14,371 nucleotides of DNA from Actinomycetota bacterium (GTDB taxonomy: Bacteria > Actinomycetota > Thermoleophilia > RBG-16-64-13), in assembly GCA_003157225.1 (NCBI GenBank), contig PMIZ01000306.1, forward strand, positions 1-14,371. Reading direction: 5' to 3'. The position numbers and the translations under genes are program-made. Below are positions 5,575 to 12,450 of the stretch, in pieces; the stretch's first letter is position 1; the number at the start of each line of letters is the position of its first letter. The notes under the pieces were generated by a model that saw nothing but the letters and a program-made list of their open reading frames with translations, was not told the origin of the DNA and searched no databases.

Positions 5575-6012
5575 GTGGACCCTGACAACCCGATCGTGAA
5601 GTTATGCGCGCAAGGCATGGAGGCTGAAAGCGCAGGCGACCTCACGGGAGCTAAGGCGTATTTCAAGCAAGCATGGGACGAGGCTTCCGACGACTGGGAG
5701 AGATGCGTGGCGGCACACTACATAGCTCGACATCAGAATACGCCCGAAGCGACCCTCCACTGGAACGAGGAGTGCCTCACGTACGCGAAGGCCGTTGGGG
5801 ACGAGACCGTGACGGGATTCTATCCTTCGCTCTATTTGAATATCGGACATTCCCACGAGATGTTGGGCCATCGGGAGCAGGCAATCGAGGGATACCGCAA
5901 CGCGGAGAAGTTCCTGCGAACTTTGCCTCCCGGACCGTATGCCGACATGGTGAAAGATGGCGTGGCGAGGGGAATTGACCGGATGGGCTGTCGACCACAG
6001 GACGCGGAATGA
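5575..6012 (+). CDS. Small tetratricopeptide-repeat protein
   Basis: A 145-aa, wholly soluble helical protein. The GTG start has AAGGGGG 7 nt upstream. TPR-like helix pairs occur at about 13-35 (GMEAESAGDLTGAKAYFKQA), 42-70 (ERCVAAHYIARH), and 84-113 (YPSLYLNIGHSHEMLGHREQAIEGYRNAEKF). The C-terminal LPPGPYADMVKDGVARGIDRM is also characteristic of a conserved group of single-domain TPR proteins in actinobacteria and firmicutes whose function is not established. The expected role is protein-protein binding. It precedes an unrecognised gene by 147 nt on the same strand; a short hairpin GACCA-GCCTC-TGGTC (6042-6056) follows it and may be a weak terminator. Confidence 0.82.
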   Translation: MDPDNPIVKLCAQGMEAESAGDLTGAKAYFKQAWDEASDDWERCVAAHYIARHQNTPEATLHWNEECLTYAKAVGDETVTGFYPSLYLNIGHSHEMLGHREQAIEGYRNAEKFLRTLPPGPYADMVKDGVARGIDRMGCRPQDAE

Positions 6013-6159
6013 CGTCAAGAACGAACCTGCCTTGCCAAGCCGACCAGCCTCTGGTCTCCTCATTGGTCTCCATCCATATGGTCAGTTCTAGGTCTTTTCG
6101 TTTTCTGCCAGAACAACTGCCTGCGCAGGAAAGAGGGCCCGACTGAAACGGAGGTTCCC

Positions 6160-6543
6160 TTGTCCGATTGGAAAGACGACTCCCTTCCGGGACACATTGA
6201 GCGGCTGGCGGAACCCGGCAAGTGGCCGGAATACTATGCGGGAATCCGAGTCCTCGCATCCGTGGAGGATGCCAAGCGGCTGATTTGCGAATGGGCCGAT
6301 CAAGCTGGATGGGCTCCCGTCAAGGAGCAACTGCCCTCGCTCGTGTTTCAGAGGAAGGGCCTGCGTGGGTTGCTCAGTGCGGCGGAGGTCGACGTGGAAC
6401 TGATGCCCGACGACATTCACGTCAACGTGTCGTTCGTTATCACCAGCCCGCCCGGAAAGACGGAGATAACGCCGTACGCACAGCGAATCGTGGACGAGTT
6501 CGCCGCAGGACTCTCGCGCAAACTCGATAACGGCGTGCCTTGA
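6160..6543 (+). CDS. Hypothetical protein, 127 aa
   Basis: Starts at a TTG (6160) with a strong ribosome-binding site, CGGAGG, 5 nt upstream, which also sets the start. The product is soluble, with no signal peptide or membrane segment. An N-terminal acidic segment (MSDWKDDSLPGHIERL) leads into alternating helix and strand: a helix at about 35-50 (VEDAKRLICEWADQAGW), strands at about 75-100 (AAEVDVELMPDDIHVNVSFVI) and a C-terminal helix (PYAQRIVDEFAAGLSRKL). No motif was recognised. It lies in the same direction between the small TPR gene and the AAA+ gene, but with gaps of about 150 nt on each side, so co-transcription is uncertain. Confidence 0.75.
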   Translation: MSDWKDDSLPGHIERLAEPGKWPEYYAGIRVLASVEDAKRLICEWADQAGWAPVKEQLPSLVFQRKGLRGLLSAAEVDVELMPDDIHVNVSFVITSPPGKTEITPYAQRIVDEFAAGLSRKLDNGVP

Positions 6544-6615
6544 GAACTATTCGGCAACGAGGACCCGGGCCATACCACCTAAAGAAAGCAGCGTTTCCTG
6601 CCGAGTGAGTTCTTG

Positions 6616-6636
6616 GGGTCTTGTGCCCGAAGACCC
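6616..6636 (+). other. Hairpin in the leader of the AAA+ gene
   Basis: GGGTCTT (6616-6622), loop GTGCCCG, AAGACCC (6630-6636): a perfect 7-bp stem, extendable by a G-U pair. It lies 62 nt before the AAA+ start and 72 nt after the preceding stop. There is no following T-run, so it may be a leader structure rather than a terminator. Confidence 0.35.
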
Positions 6637-6698
6637 TGGTTACTGGTCGTAAGGTTGCAGGCACGCTCGCCCGGCCCCGGGGGGAAGAGGATGTCGCT

Positions 6699-7982
6699 TT
6701 GACTGACGGTGTTGACCAACACGATGAGGCTCTCCATGAGAGCCTACGCGTGGCGCTCGAGCTGCGCCCCGACGACCTTCCCCTGCGTCTGCACTTTGCT
6801 CGCCTGCTCCTGCGGGCCGGCCGCACCGAGGATGCCGTCTTCCAAGCGGCAATCGTCCTGCAAAGAGATCCGAGCAATGCGGATGCCTTGAGCGTGATTC
6901 AGAGCGTCACGCGGGCCGACTCCCGCTCGGGCGAGAATCCGGCGCCCTCCGAAGATGATTCCGAAGTATCGCCACGAGCGAAGTCTGCCGCTGGTCCGTC
7001 GGGTCGAGGTCGGTTCGATTGGTCCGCTGCCGAGGCCGAACTCGACGGCGTCGTGCCCCCGATGTTCGTGGACGGCGAAACGGACTCATCCGACTCATCC
7101 GGCGCATACGACGCTGAGCAGCCGGCCCTGCGTCTTGCTGATGTGGGTGGCATGCAGCAGGTCAAGGAGCGTCTGGAGATCGCCTTTCTGGCGCCGATCA
7201 GGCACCCAGACCTGCGCAGGGCGTTCGCCAAGAGCCTGCGCGGCGGGTTGCTCCTCTACGGTCCGCCGGGTTGCGGCAAGACGTTCATTGCTCGTGCCCT
7301 GGCCGGGGAACTCGGCGCCCACTTCATTCCCGTCCGCCTCAATGAGGTTCTCGACATGTGGATAGGCCAGAGCGAGCGCAACCTGCACGAGCTCTTCGAG
7401 GTGGCCCGCCGGCATGCGCCCAGTGTGCTCTTCCTCGATGAGGTCGACGCCATCGGCCAGAAGCGCAGTCATCTCCGCACCAGCGCTCTTCGCTCAACGG
7501 TCAACCAACTGCTGGCTGAGCTCGACGAGGTCGCCGACACTAACGAGGGCGTGTTCGTTCTAGCGGCGACGAACATGCCGTGGGACGTAGACTCCGCGCT
7601 CCGTCGACCGGGACGCCTCGACCGCACACTTCTCGTCCTGCCGCCGGATGCTCCCGCTCGGGAGGCAATACTCCGTCATCACTTGAAGTCCAGGCCCGTG
7701 GCCGCCATCGATCTACGCAAGCTTGCGGCGCTGTCCGAAGGCTACTCCGGCGCCGACTTGGCGCACGTTTGCGAAACTGCCGCCGAACGGGCCCTTATCG
7801 ACTCCGCGCGCTCCGGCGAGGTCCGGTTCATCAGCATGGACAATCTGCTGGCCGCGCTCAAAGAGGTGCGACCGTCCATCGGGCCTTGGCTTGAGACGGC
7901 CCGGAATGTGGCGCTCTTTGCCAACGAGGGCGGCCAGTACGACGAGCTGCTCGACTATCTCAAGAAGCGCAAACTCGCGTGA
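6699..7982 (+). CDS. AAA+ ATPase (Cdc48/FtsH-type module) with N-terminal TPR
   Basis: A 427-aa protein starting at TTG 6699, with AGAGGA 7 nt upstream; an upstream in-frame TTG at 6621 lacks such a site. Residues about 8-70 resemble two TPR units (ESLRVALELRPDDLPLRLHFARLLLRAGRTEDAVFQAAIVLQ region). An acidic Ser/Pro-rich linker (71-140) follows, then one classical AAA domain (145-390): Walker A GPPGCGKT (188-195), Walker B VLFLDE (243-248), sensor-1 N292, arginine fingers R306 and R309, and GYSGADL (348-354). The pore-loop position has MWIG (220-223), so substrate threading is plausible. No HExxH protease motif or second AAA ring is present, so it is not FtsH or Cdc48 itself. It overlaps the next gene by 4 nt. 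Its substrate is unknown. Confidence 0.92.
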   Translation: MTDGVDQHDEALHESLRVALELRPDDLPLRLHFARLLLRAGRTEDAVFQAAIVLQRDPSNADALSVIQSVTRADSRSGENPAPSEDDSEVSPRAKSAAGPSGRGRFDWSAAEAELDGVVPPMFVDGETDSSDSSGAYDAEQPALRLADVGGMQQVKERLEIAFLAPIRHPDLRRAFAKSLRGGLLLYGPPGCGKTFIARALAGELGAHFIPVRLNEVLDMWIGQSERNLHELFEVARRHAPSVLFLDEVDAIGQKRSHLRTSALRSTVNQLLAELDEVADTNEGVFVLAATNMPWDVDSALRRPGRLDRTLLVLPPDAPAREAILRHHLKSRPVAAIDLRKLAALSEGYSGADLAHVCETAAERALIDSARSGEVRFISMDNLLAALKEVRPSIGPWLETARNVALFANEGGQYDELLDYLKKRKLA

Positions 7983-9049
7983 GCGGCTCGGCCCTTGCCC
8001 GGGGCAGGGCCCTACTGGAGGTGGGGCGCACCGCCGAGGCCATCACCGTCCTCGTCAGAGCACTCGCTGCGTCACCCGAGTCCTACTGGCTGCTGTGCAT
8101 GCTGTCACGTGCCTACAACCAGGCGGGCCAGCACCGGGAGGCCCTGAGGACCGCCGAGAGCGCCATTGCGACCAACCCTAATGGCCCCGATGGTTTCCTC
8201 CGAGCCAGTTTTGCGCGCCACGGTCTTCACGCATACGGAGACGCGGTTGAGACCGCCCGGGAGGCGGTCCGTCTGGCGCCCTTGGCGTGGTGCACGCACG
8301 TGCGTCTGGCCATGGCCCTCGCCCACGTGCAGCCGGTGGGCGACGAGGCGATGAAGGAAGCCACGCGCGCGGTCGAGCTGGCGCCCGAGGAGGCCGACGC
8401 GCACTTTGCGGTGGGGTTCTGCGCGAGCAAACTGAAGCGTCGATCCGAGGCGATCGCCGCTTACCATCGGGTGCTATCGCTCCGGCCCACCCATGCCGCG
8501 GCGCTGAACAATATCGGCCTGCTTCAAATGAAGCGAGGTCACCTCACCGCTGCTGCCCACGATCTACGGGCCTCCATCGCGGCAGACCCCAACTTGGAGA
8601 CGGCCAAACGCAACATCGACCTGCTGGCGCGCCTGTTCCTGCGCCGCGTCTACTACGCCGTGTTCGCGATCTTCCTGGTGATGAGGATCATGTCCGAGAA
8701 TCGGCTCCCGCTCATGACCTTCGCGGTTGTTGGCGGCGGGGCGCTCGTCATCCTTCTGGCCGCGGCGGTCGTGATGGATCGGCGCTTGCCGCAAGCACTG
8801 CAAGCCTATTATCGCCGCCTGCTGATCCGAGACCGCCGACTGGGAGGGAGAGTGGCGCTGATGGCTCTGGCCCTCGCGCTGATCCTGTCTCTCGGTCTAC
8901 CGCTCGGTAACCCGGCGAGGCTCGGCATCCAGTGGGGCGTCATCCTGTGCCTGATCGCAGGCCTATGGCTCGACAAAGCCTACAGCTCCCGCCTGGTGTG
9001 GCGGAGGAGCACAATGCAACCACCGAAAGGCTCCAAGCGGCCGCACTAG
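7979..9049 (+). CDS. Membrane-anchored tetratricopeptide-repeat protein
   Basis: A 356-aa protein whose GTG start overlaps the AAA+ stop (GTGA), indicating translational coupling. Residues about 3-210 form five or six TPR units with the usual A-x-x-A and P32-like positions (for example LARGRALLEVGRTAEAI, SRAYNQAGQHREAL, GFCASKLKRRSEAIAAYHRVL, NNIGLLQMKRGHLTAAAHDL). They are followed by four hydrophobic helices at about 222-238, 244-266, 290-308 and 315-332, separated by strongly basic loops (RRLLIRDRRLGGR), and a basic tail. With no signal peptide, the TPR domain should face the cytoplasm. The arrangement suggests a membrane receptor or adaptor for the AAA+ partner; this is inference. Confidence 0.88.
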   Translation: MSGSALARGRALLEVGRTAEAITVLVRALAASPESYWLLCMLSRAYNQAGQHREALRTAESAIATNPNGPDGFLRASFARHGLHAYGDAVETAREAVRLAPLAWCTHVRLAMALAHVQPVGDEAMKEATRAVELAPEEADAHFAVGFCASKLKRRSEAIAAYHRVLSLRPTHAAALNNIGLLQMKRGHLTAAAHDLRASIAADPNLETAKRNIDLLARLFLRRVYYAVFAIFLVMRIMSENRLPLMTFAVVGGGALVILLAAAVVMDRRLPQALQAYYRRLLIRDRRLGGRVALMALALALILSLGLPLGNPARLGIQWGVILCLIAGLWLDKAYSSRLVWRRSTMQPPKGSKRPH

Positions 9050-9109
9050 CCCGGCCGGCGCCCCCAGGTCTCGCCGCTCGTTCGCGCGACTCTCCTGGGC
9101 GCCGCTAGT
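9045..9109. terminator. Inverted repeat between convergent genes, containing both stop codons
   Basis: ACTAGC (9045-9050) pairs with GCTAGT (9104-9109), and GGCGCCC-CC-AGG (9057-9068) with CCTGGGCGCC (9094-9103), leaving a 25-nt loop and unequal spacers. The TAG stops of the plus gene (9047-9049) and of the minus gene (9105-9107) lie in the outer stem. No T-runs follow, so a bidirectional terminator is likely but not certain. Confidence 0.45.
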
Positions 9110-9686
9110 CCAAGTCCTCCTTGGCCTGATAGGCGGCGACAAGAACTGCGGCCGCCACGACCAGCCGGTGATCCAGCTTTCCTGACGCTTCGGGCATGAT
9201 GTTCACGAGCAGGCGATTCCCGATGAAGGAGTGTTTCTGCCGCATCGTCCCGACGGCCTGATCGCCCATGAGAACGACAAGCTTCTGAGCGATCGCCCCT
9301 CTTGACAACAGGCGCATCATGGACCTGCCGAAGCTCTTCTCCCGTATCTCGGCGAGCACCTGGCCCGCCGGATCCATGATCTTCCAGCCGTCTTTGATGA
9401 AGCCCATGTTGACTCCGAGCCCGCCGACCGACTCGCCCGACACCGGGTCGGTGACTTCGAGGAAGTTGGTGTATTCGCGGCCTCCCGCGTCGGTGGCCCG
9501 GAGGATCTCCTGCGCCTTGAGTTCGTCGGCATAGAACCGGATCGTGGCGGTCCATGGAGGCTTCCATTTGATCTTCTGTTCGGCGTACATGAGAAAGTCG
9601 CCGCTATCCGAGAACACGCGCAGCTTGTCCGTCGACAGCTTCTTGCGCTTGATAACGAACGTGTCCGGCTGGAACAGCGGATTCAT
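9105..9686 (-). CDS. LURP-one-related / scramblase-like (Tubby C-terminal fold) protein
   Basis: A 193-aa protein. The ATG at 9686 has AGAGGGGAACGAG upstream and gives the usual LOR N-terminus (MNPLFQPDTFVIKRKKL, then K-RVFSDSGDFLMYAEQK); a longer frame to 9743 lacks support. Paired beta strands recur: IRFYADELKAQEILRATDAGG, TDPVSGESVGGLGVNMGFIKDGWKIMDPAGQVLAEIREK, and the final LVVAAAVLVAAYQAK, which is the hydrophobic central helix of the Tubby-like barrel. Relatives (LURP-one, phospholipid scramblase families) bind membranes or lipids; bacterial members are uncharacterised, and no catalysis is implied. It ends convergently, 55 nt from the membrane TPR gene. Confidence 0.85.
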   Translation of the reverse strand: MNPLFQPDTFVIKRKKLSTDKLRVFSDSGDFLMYAEQKIKWKPPWTATIRFYADELKAQEILRATDAGGREYTNFLEVTDPVSGESVGGLGVNMGFIKDGWKIMDPAGQVLAEIREKSFGRSMMRLLSRGAIAQKLVVLMGDQAVGTMRQKHSFIGNRLLVNIMPEASGKLDHRLVVAAAVLVAAYQAKEDLD

Positions 9687-9734
9687 CTCGTTCCCCTCTC
9701 GATGTGCTTCGGTGGTGACGGTGCGCCCGCTATC

Positions 9735-9757
9735 ACTATACAAGCCGGGTCTATACT
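9735..9757. promoter_or_regulatory. Divergent -10 boxes between the scramblase-like and CDGSH genes
   Basis: TATAGT on the minus strand (9735-9740) and TATACT on the plus strand (9752-9757) are good -10 candidates for the genes starting at 9686 and 9793. CTATAC is directly repeated at 9736-9741 and 9751-9756, 15 nt apart. Neither has a clear -35 box. Confidence 0.3.
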
Positions 9758-9792
9758 TGCTTGAGCGTTGCCTATCTCAGGAGGCAGTCAAC

Positions 9793-10482
9793 ATGCAACC
9801 GAACAACGCCGAGTCCCCGGACAGTGGCCGGTTCAAGGTCAAGGTCACCAAGGACGGCCCCTATCTGGTGACGGGCGGCGTCCCCTTGTCCGAGCAGGAG
9901 ATCTGCGTCGACAGCGACGACCAGTGTCACGGCTGGGAAGAAGGCCAGAGATATCCGGTTCAAGAGCAATACGCACTGTGCCGCTGTGGTCGTTCACGGC
10001 ACCAGCCCTATTGCGATGGCACTCATGCGAGCATCGGCTTTGACGGCACCGAAACGGCCACCAATACCCTCTACATGGACCAGGCCACAGAATACGAGGG
10101 CCCCGGTCTGAGACTGACGGACGCCGAGGGGTACTGTGTCGGAGCGCGTTTCTGCCACCGGGCCGGGAGCACCTGGGACCTCACCCGGGAGTCGGCAGAT
10201 CCCGTGGCCAAGCAGGCAGCCGTCGAAGAGAGCTGTGATTGTCCGTCCGGAAGGCTGGTTGCCTGGGAGAAGGATGGCCGTGCTATCGAGCCAGAGCTCG
10301 AACCATCGATCGGCCTGGTGGAGGACACGCAAGCCAAGAAGATGGGGCCCATCTGGGTGAGGGGTCGCATCCCGGTGGAATCCTCCCAGGGCGAAGCTTA
10401 CGAGCCCAGGAACCGGGTCACCCTGTGCCGTTGCGGCCGCAGCTCCAACAAGCCGTTCTGCGACGGCAGTCATCTGGACTAG
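9793..10482 (+). CDS. CDGSH - 4Fe-4S mono-cluster - CDGSH iron-sulfur protein
   Basis: A 229-aa soluble protein with three metal sites. The first CDGSH motif has ligands C63, C65, C74 and H78 (CRCGRSRHQPYCDGTH), and the second, at the extreme C-terminus, has C212, C214, C223 and H227 (CRCGRSSNKPFCDGSH). Each should hold a [2Fe-2S] cluster with three Cys and one His. Between them, C115, C121, C148 and C150 (YCVGARFCH and CDCPSGRL) match the divergent 4Fe-4S mono-cluster domain (Fer4_19 type). The N-terminal part (13-40, KVTKDGPYLVTGGVPL) is the usual lead-in. The function is probably electron transfer or cluster sensing; the substrate is unknown. The ATG at 9793 has AGGAGG 8 nt upstream. The next gene starts 16 nt after its stop. 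Confidence 0.93.
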   Translation: MQPNNAESPDSGRFKVKVTKDGPYLVTGGVPLSEQEICVDSDDQCHGWEEGQRYPVQEQYALCRCGRSRHQPYCDGTHASIGFDGTETATNTLYMDQATEYEGPGLRLTDAEGYCVGARFCHRAGSTWDLTRESADPVAKQAAVEESCDCPSGRLVAWEKDGRAIEPELEPSIGLVEDTQAKKMGPIWVRGRIPVESSQGEAYEPRNRVTLCRCGRSSNKPFCDGSHLD

Positions 10483-10498
10483 GGTCAAAGGGGAGATC

Positions 10499-10765
10499 GT
10501 GAGCGATCCCACACAGCAAGTTCGGGTGGAGCGGGACTCACAGCCATCGCTTGGCGCTCCGATGAGCCGGCGGGACTTCCTGAAGCTCTCCGGAATGGCC
10601 GTGGCGGCAGTAGTCCTGAGTGGTGGGCTCGGCAGTCTCCTCGCGGCCTGCGCCGATTCCGGCGGCCCGGTACAGTTGCCCGGGATGCCGCCGCGGTCCC
10701 CGGGTGGCTCGTCGGGATCGTCCGAGTCGTCCGAATCGACGGAATCGTCCGAGCCGCCTCCGTAG
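10499..10765 (+). CDS. Minimal Tat-exported lipoprotein, 88 aa
   Basis: A GTG start with AAGGGGAG upstream, 16 nt after the CDGSH gene, so probably in its operon. Residues 23-30 (SRRDFLKL) are a strong twin-arginine motif; a hydrophobic core and lipobox LLAAC place the lipidated Cys at 51. The mature part is only 38 residues: Gly/Pro-rich and then triplets of the form (G/E)SS, ending SEPPP. There is no folded domain. Tat leaders normally export folded cofactor proteins, so this looks like a leader whose domain was lost, or a small membrane-tethered peptide. No domain-like continuation is seen in other frames. An alternative start is Met22. Confidence 0.72.
   Translation: MSDPTQQVRVERDSQPSLGAPMSRRDFLKLSGMAVAAVVLSGGLGSLLAACADSGGPVQLPGMPPRSPGGSSGSSESSESTESSEPPP
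10706..10750 (+). repeat. 9-bp degenerate tandem repeat inside the Tat lipoprotein gene
   Basis: Five 9-bp units in register (ggctcgtcg, ggatcgtcc, gagtcgtcc, gaatcgacg, gaatcgtcc) encode GSS, GSS, ESS, EST and ESS. The register with codons means unit-number changes would alter the tail length without a frameshift. Confidence 0.8.
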
Positions 10766-10780
10766 CGTGCGGCGCATGGC

Positions 10781-10804
10781 CTGGCGCCTCTGCACTGGCG
10801 CCAG
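10781..10804 (+). terminator. Hairpin after the Tat lipoprotein gene
   Basis: CTGGCGCC (10781-10788), 8-nt loop, GGCGCCAG (10797-10804): a perfect 8-bp GC-rich stem 16 nt after the stop at 10765. No T-run follows. It is the likely 3' end of the CDGSH/Tat transcript; it could equally belong to the modA leader. Confidence 0.4.
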
Positions 10805-10818
10805 CGCCGCGCCTCACG

Positions 10819-10883
10819 GCCGGCAAACCGGCAGACAGCTTGTCTACTTGCGGCCGTCGTGATACTTTCCGCCGCATTACGAC
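10819..10883 (+). promoter_or_regulatory. Structured region upstream of modA
   Basis: Between the Tat gene and modA three short stems follow one another: GCCGG-CAAA-CCGGC (10819-10832), AGACA-GCT-TGTCT (10833-10845), and GTCGT (10856-10860) with ACGAC (10879-10883). I see no ModE palindrome and cannot match the molybdenum-cofactor riboswitch consensus, so the region is recorded only as possible 5' structure. Confidence 0.25.
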
Positions 10884-10961
10884 AGCACTCGCCGTAGAAC
10901 CGTGCTGTGGCCGGAAGTGGATTGCTGGCGGTATGTGTGTCTCGAAAACGAAGGAGCGCCG

Positions 10962-11801
10962 ATGTCCGGGACCACAAGGCTTAGCTTCTCGACCTCGCGG
11001 CGATCGGTCTGCATTTCGGTGATCGTTCTCCTGGTTGCTCTCAGCCTGTTCGCGTCCGCGTGCGGGAGCTCGGGGACGAGCGGCAGCAGCACCAGCGCTA
11101 GCGGTCCGCGTGTGGAGCTAGTGGTGTCGGCGGCGGCGGACCTCTCTCCGGTTCTCGAAGAACTCGTCCCGGTGTTCGAGAAGCAGACGGGGATGACCGT
11201 CAAGACCAACATCGGGTCCACCGGGCAGCTCACCGAGCAGATCACAGCCGGCGCCAAGGTGGACGTCTTTCTCGCGGCCAGCAAAGCGGCCGTCGATCAG
11301 CTGGCGGCGAAGTCCCTTCTCGTCGCCGGCTCCGAGCAGCAGTACGCGCGAGGACGGCTTGTTCTGTGGACCAGGCCGGGGAGCAAGGTAACCGCGAAGA
11401 ACCTCCAGGACCTCACGAACGTGGATGTGAAACGCGTCTCGTTGGCCAACCCGGACCACGCTCCCTACGGGCAGGCAGCCAAACAAGCATTGCAGTCGGC
11501 CGGGCTCTGGGATCAGCTCCAGCCCAAGCTGGTGCCGGCGGAGAACGTGCTTCAGGCCTTCCAGTTTGCTTCCACCGGCAACACCGACGTAGCGCTGGTC
11601 GCTCTCTCCCTAGTGGCCGAGGAGAAGGGGACCTACACTCTGGTTCCCGAGGAATTGCACCAACCGATCAACCAGACCTTGGCCATACCGGCGAGCAGTA
11701 CGCATCAAGAGCAGGCGAAGGAGTTTGTCGCGTTTCTCACCGGCGGTGGGGGGCGTGACATACTCAAGAAGTACGGGTTCACGCTGCCGGACGGGGGGTA
11801 G
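10962..11801 (+). CDS. modA: Molybdate ABC transporter substrate-binding lipoprotein
   Basis: A 279-aa protein. ATG 10962 follows GAAGGAG with 7 nt spacing, preferred over an in-frame upstream start at 10902. The signal peptide has SRR then a hydrophobic core (about 15-31) and lipobox FASAC with the lipid-modified Cys34; a Ser/Gly linker runs to about 48. The mature domain shows ModA signatures: VVSAAADLSPVLEELVPVFEKQTG, IGSTGQLTEQITAGAKVDVFLAAS, RLVLW, LANPDHAPYGQAAKQAL and the final AKEFVAFL, with the loop Ser/Ala and Tyr positions expected to bind the oxyanion. It should bind molybdate or tungstate outside the membrane; tungstate specificity cannot be excluded. modB starts 2 nt after its stop. 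Confidence 0.95.
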   Translation: MSGTTRLSFSTSRRSVCISVIVLLVALSLFASACGSSGTSGSSTSASGPRVELVVSAAADLSPVLEELVPVFEKQTGMTVKTNIGSTGQLTEQITAGAKVDVFLAASKAAVDQLAAKSLLVAGSEQQYARGRLVLWTRPGSKVTAKNLQDLTNVDVKRVSLANPDHAPYGQAAKQALQSAGLWDQLQPKLVPAENVLQAFQFASTGNTDVALVALSLVAEEKGTYTLVPEELHQPINQTLAIPASSTHQEQAKEFVAFLTGGGGRDILKKYGFTLPDGG

Positions 11802-11802
11802 C

Positions 11803-12450
11803 TTGGGCTGGCAGGCCTTTCTCATCTCCCTCGAGGTGACGAGCGTCGCAACCGTCCTCGTGGTGATCGTGGGCACCGCGGCCGGACTGCTCTTGGCGCG
11901 CGTGCACTTCCCCGGCATCCAGGTGGTCGAAGCGATCTTGATGTTGCCGCTCGTCCTTCCACCCACGGTGGTTGGATACTACCTGCTCCGTTTTCTGGGC
12001 AACGGCGGGCCTGTCCAGCGGATCTTCGGCATCAACATCGTCTTCACGTGGGGAGCGGCCGTCTTTGCCTCCGCGGTGGTCGCCCTTCCCCTCATGGTGC
12101 AGGCTGCCCGCAGTGCTATCCGCAGTGTCGATCCGTTGCTCGAGAATGCCGCCCGAACGCTGGGCTCGTCCGAGCCCGGTGTGTTCTTCCGGGTCACCCT
12201 GCCGCTGGCCCGGCGGGTGCTCATCGCCGGAGCGATCCTGTCGGCGGCTCGCGCACTGGGTGAGTTCGGCGCCACGCTCATGGTGGCTGCCAACATCCCG
12301 GGCCGCACGCAGACCCTGCCCTTGTTCATCTACGACGCCGTCAACAAGCAGCAGTACGGCGTAGTGAACCTGGTGGTCGGGCTGCTCACCGGATTGGGTC
12401 TGGTGGCCTTCATCATCATCGGCCGCCTCGACCCGGGGTATCGCCGATGA
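11803..12450 (+). CDS. modB: Molybdate ABC transporter permease
   Basis: A 215-aa inner-membrane subunit. TTG 11803 is chosen as start because it gives MGWQAFLISLEVTSVATVLV, the typical ModB N-terminus, with GGGGGG of the modA 3' end as ribosome-binding site; the longer frame overlaps modA. About five helices are visible (near 4-26, 41-63, 79-102, 137-160 and 185-210). The cytoplasmic EAA-type loop is ENAARTLGSSEPGVFFRVTLPLA (about 127-149), which contacts the ATPase, and ARALGEFGATLMVAANIPG (about 158-177) is a strong ModB/CysT family signature. Expected topology and length are normal. It overlaps modC by 4 nt (ATGA). Confidence 0.94.
   Translation: MGWQAFLISLEVTSVATVLVVIVGTAAGLLLARVHFPGIQVVEAILMLPLVLPPTVVGYYLLRFLGNGGPVQRIFGINIVFTWGAAVFASAVVALPLMVQAARSAIRSVDPLLENAARTLGSSEPGVFFRVTLPLARRVLIAGAILSAARALGEFGATLMVAANIPGRTQTLPLFIYDAVNKQQYGVVNLVVGLLTGLGLVAFIIIGRLDPGYRR

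Noticed and set aside
6621..6698. Longer N-terminus for the AAA+ protein
   Set aside because: The upstream TTG has no ribosome-binding site and lies in the loop side of the 6616-6636 hairpin; the TTG at 6699 has AGAGGA at proper spacing.
7979..9049. AAA+ gene as FtsH protease with the downstream gene as its protease part
   Set aside because: Neither protein has an HExxH zinc site; the downstream protein is TPR plus membrane helices.
9544..9792. Upstream in-frame extension of the CDGSH protein
   Set aside because: It runs antisense through the start of the scramblase-like gene and lacks a ribosome-binding site; ATG 9793 has AGGAGG.
10766..10961. Molybdenum-cofactor riboswitch or ModE site before modA
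   Set aside because: Several short stems are present, but I could not match the conserved riboswitch core or a ModE palindrome by eye; an Infernal search with the Moco model would decide.
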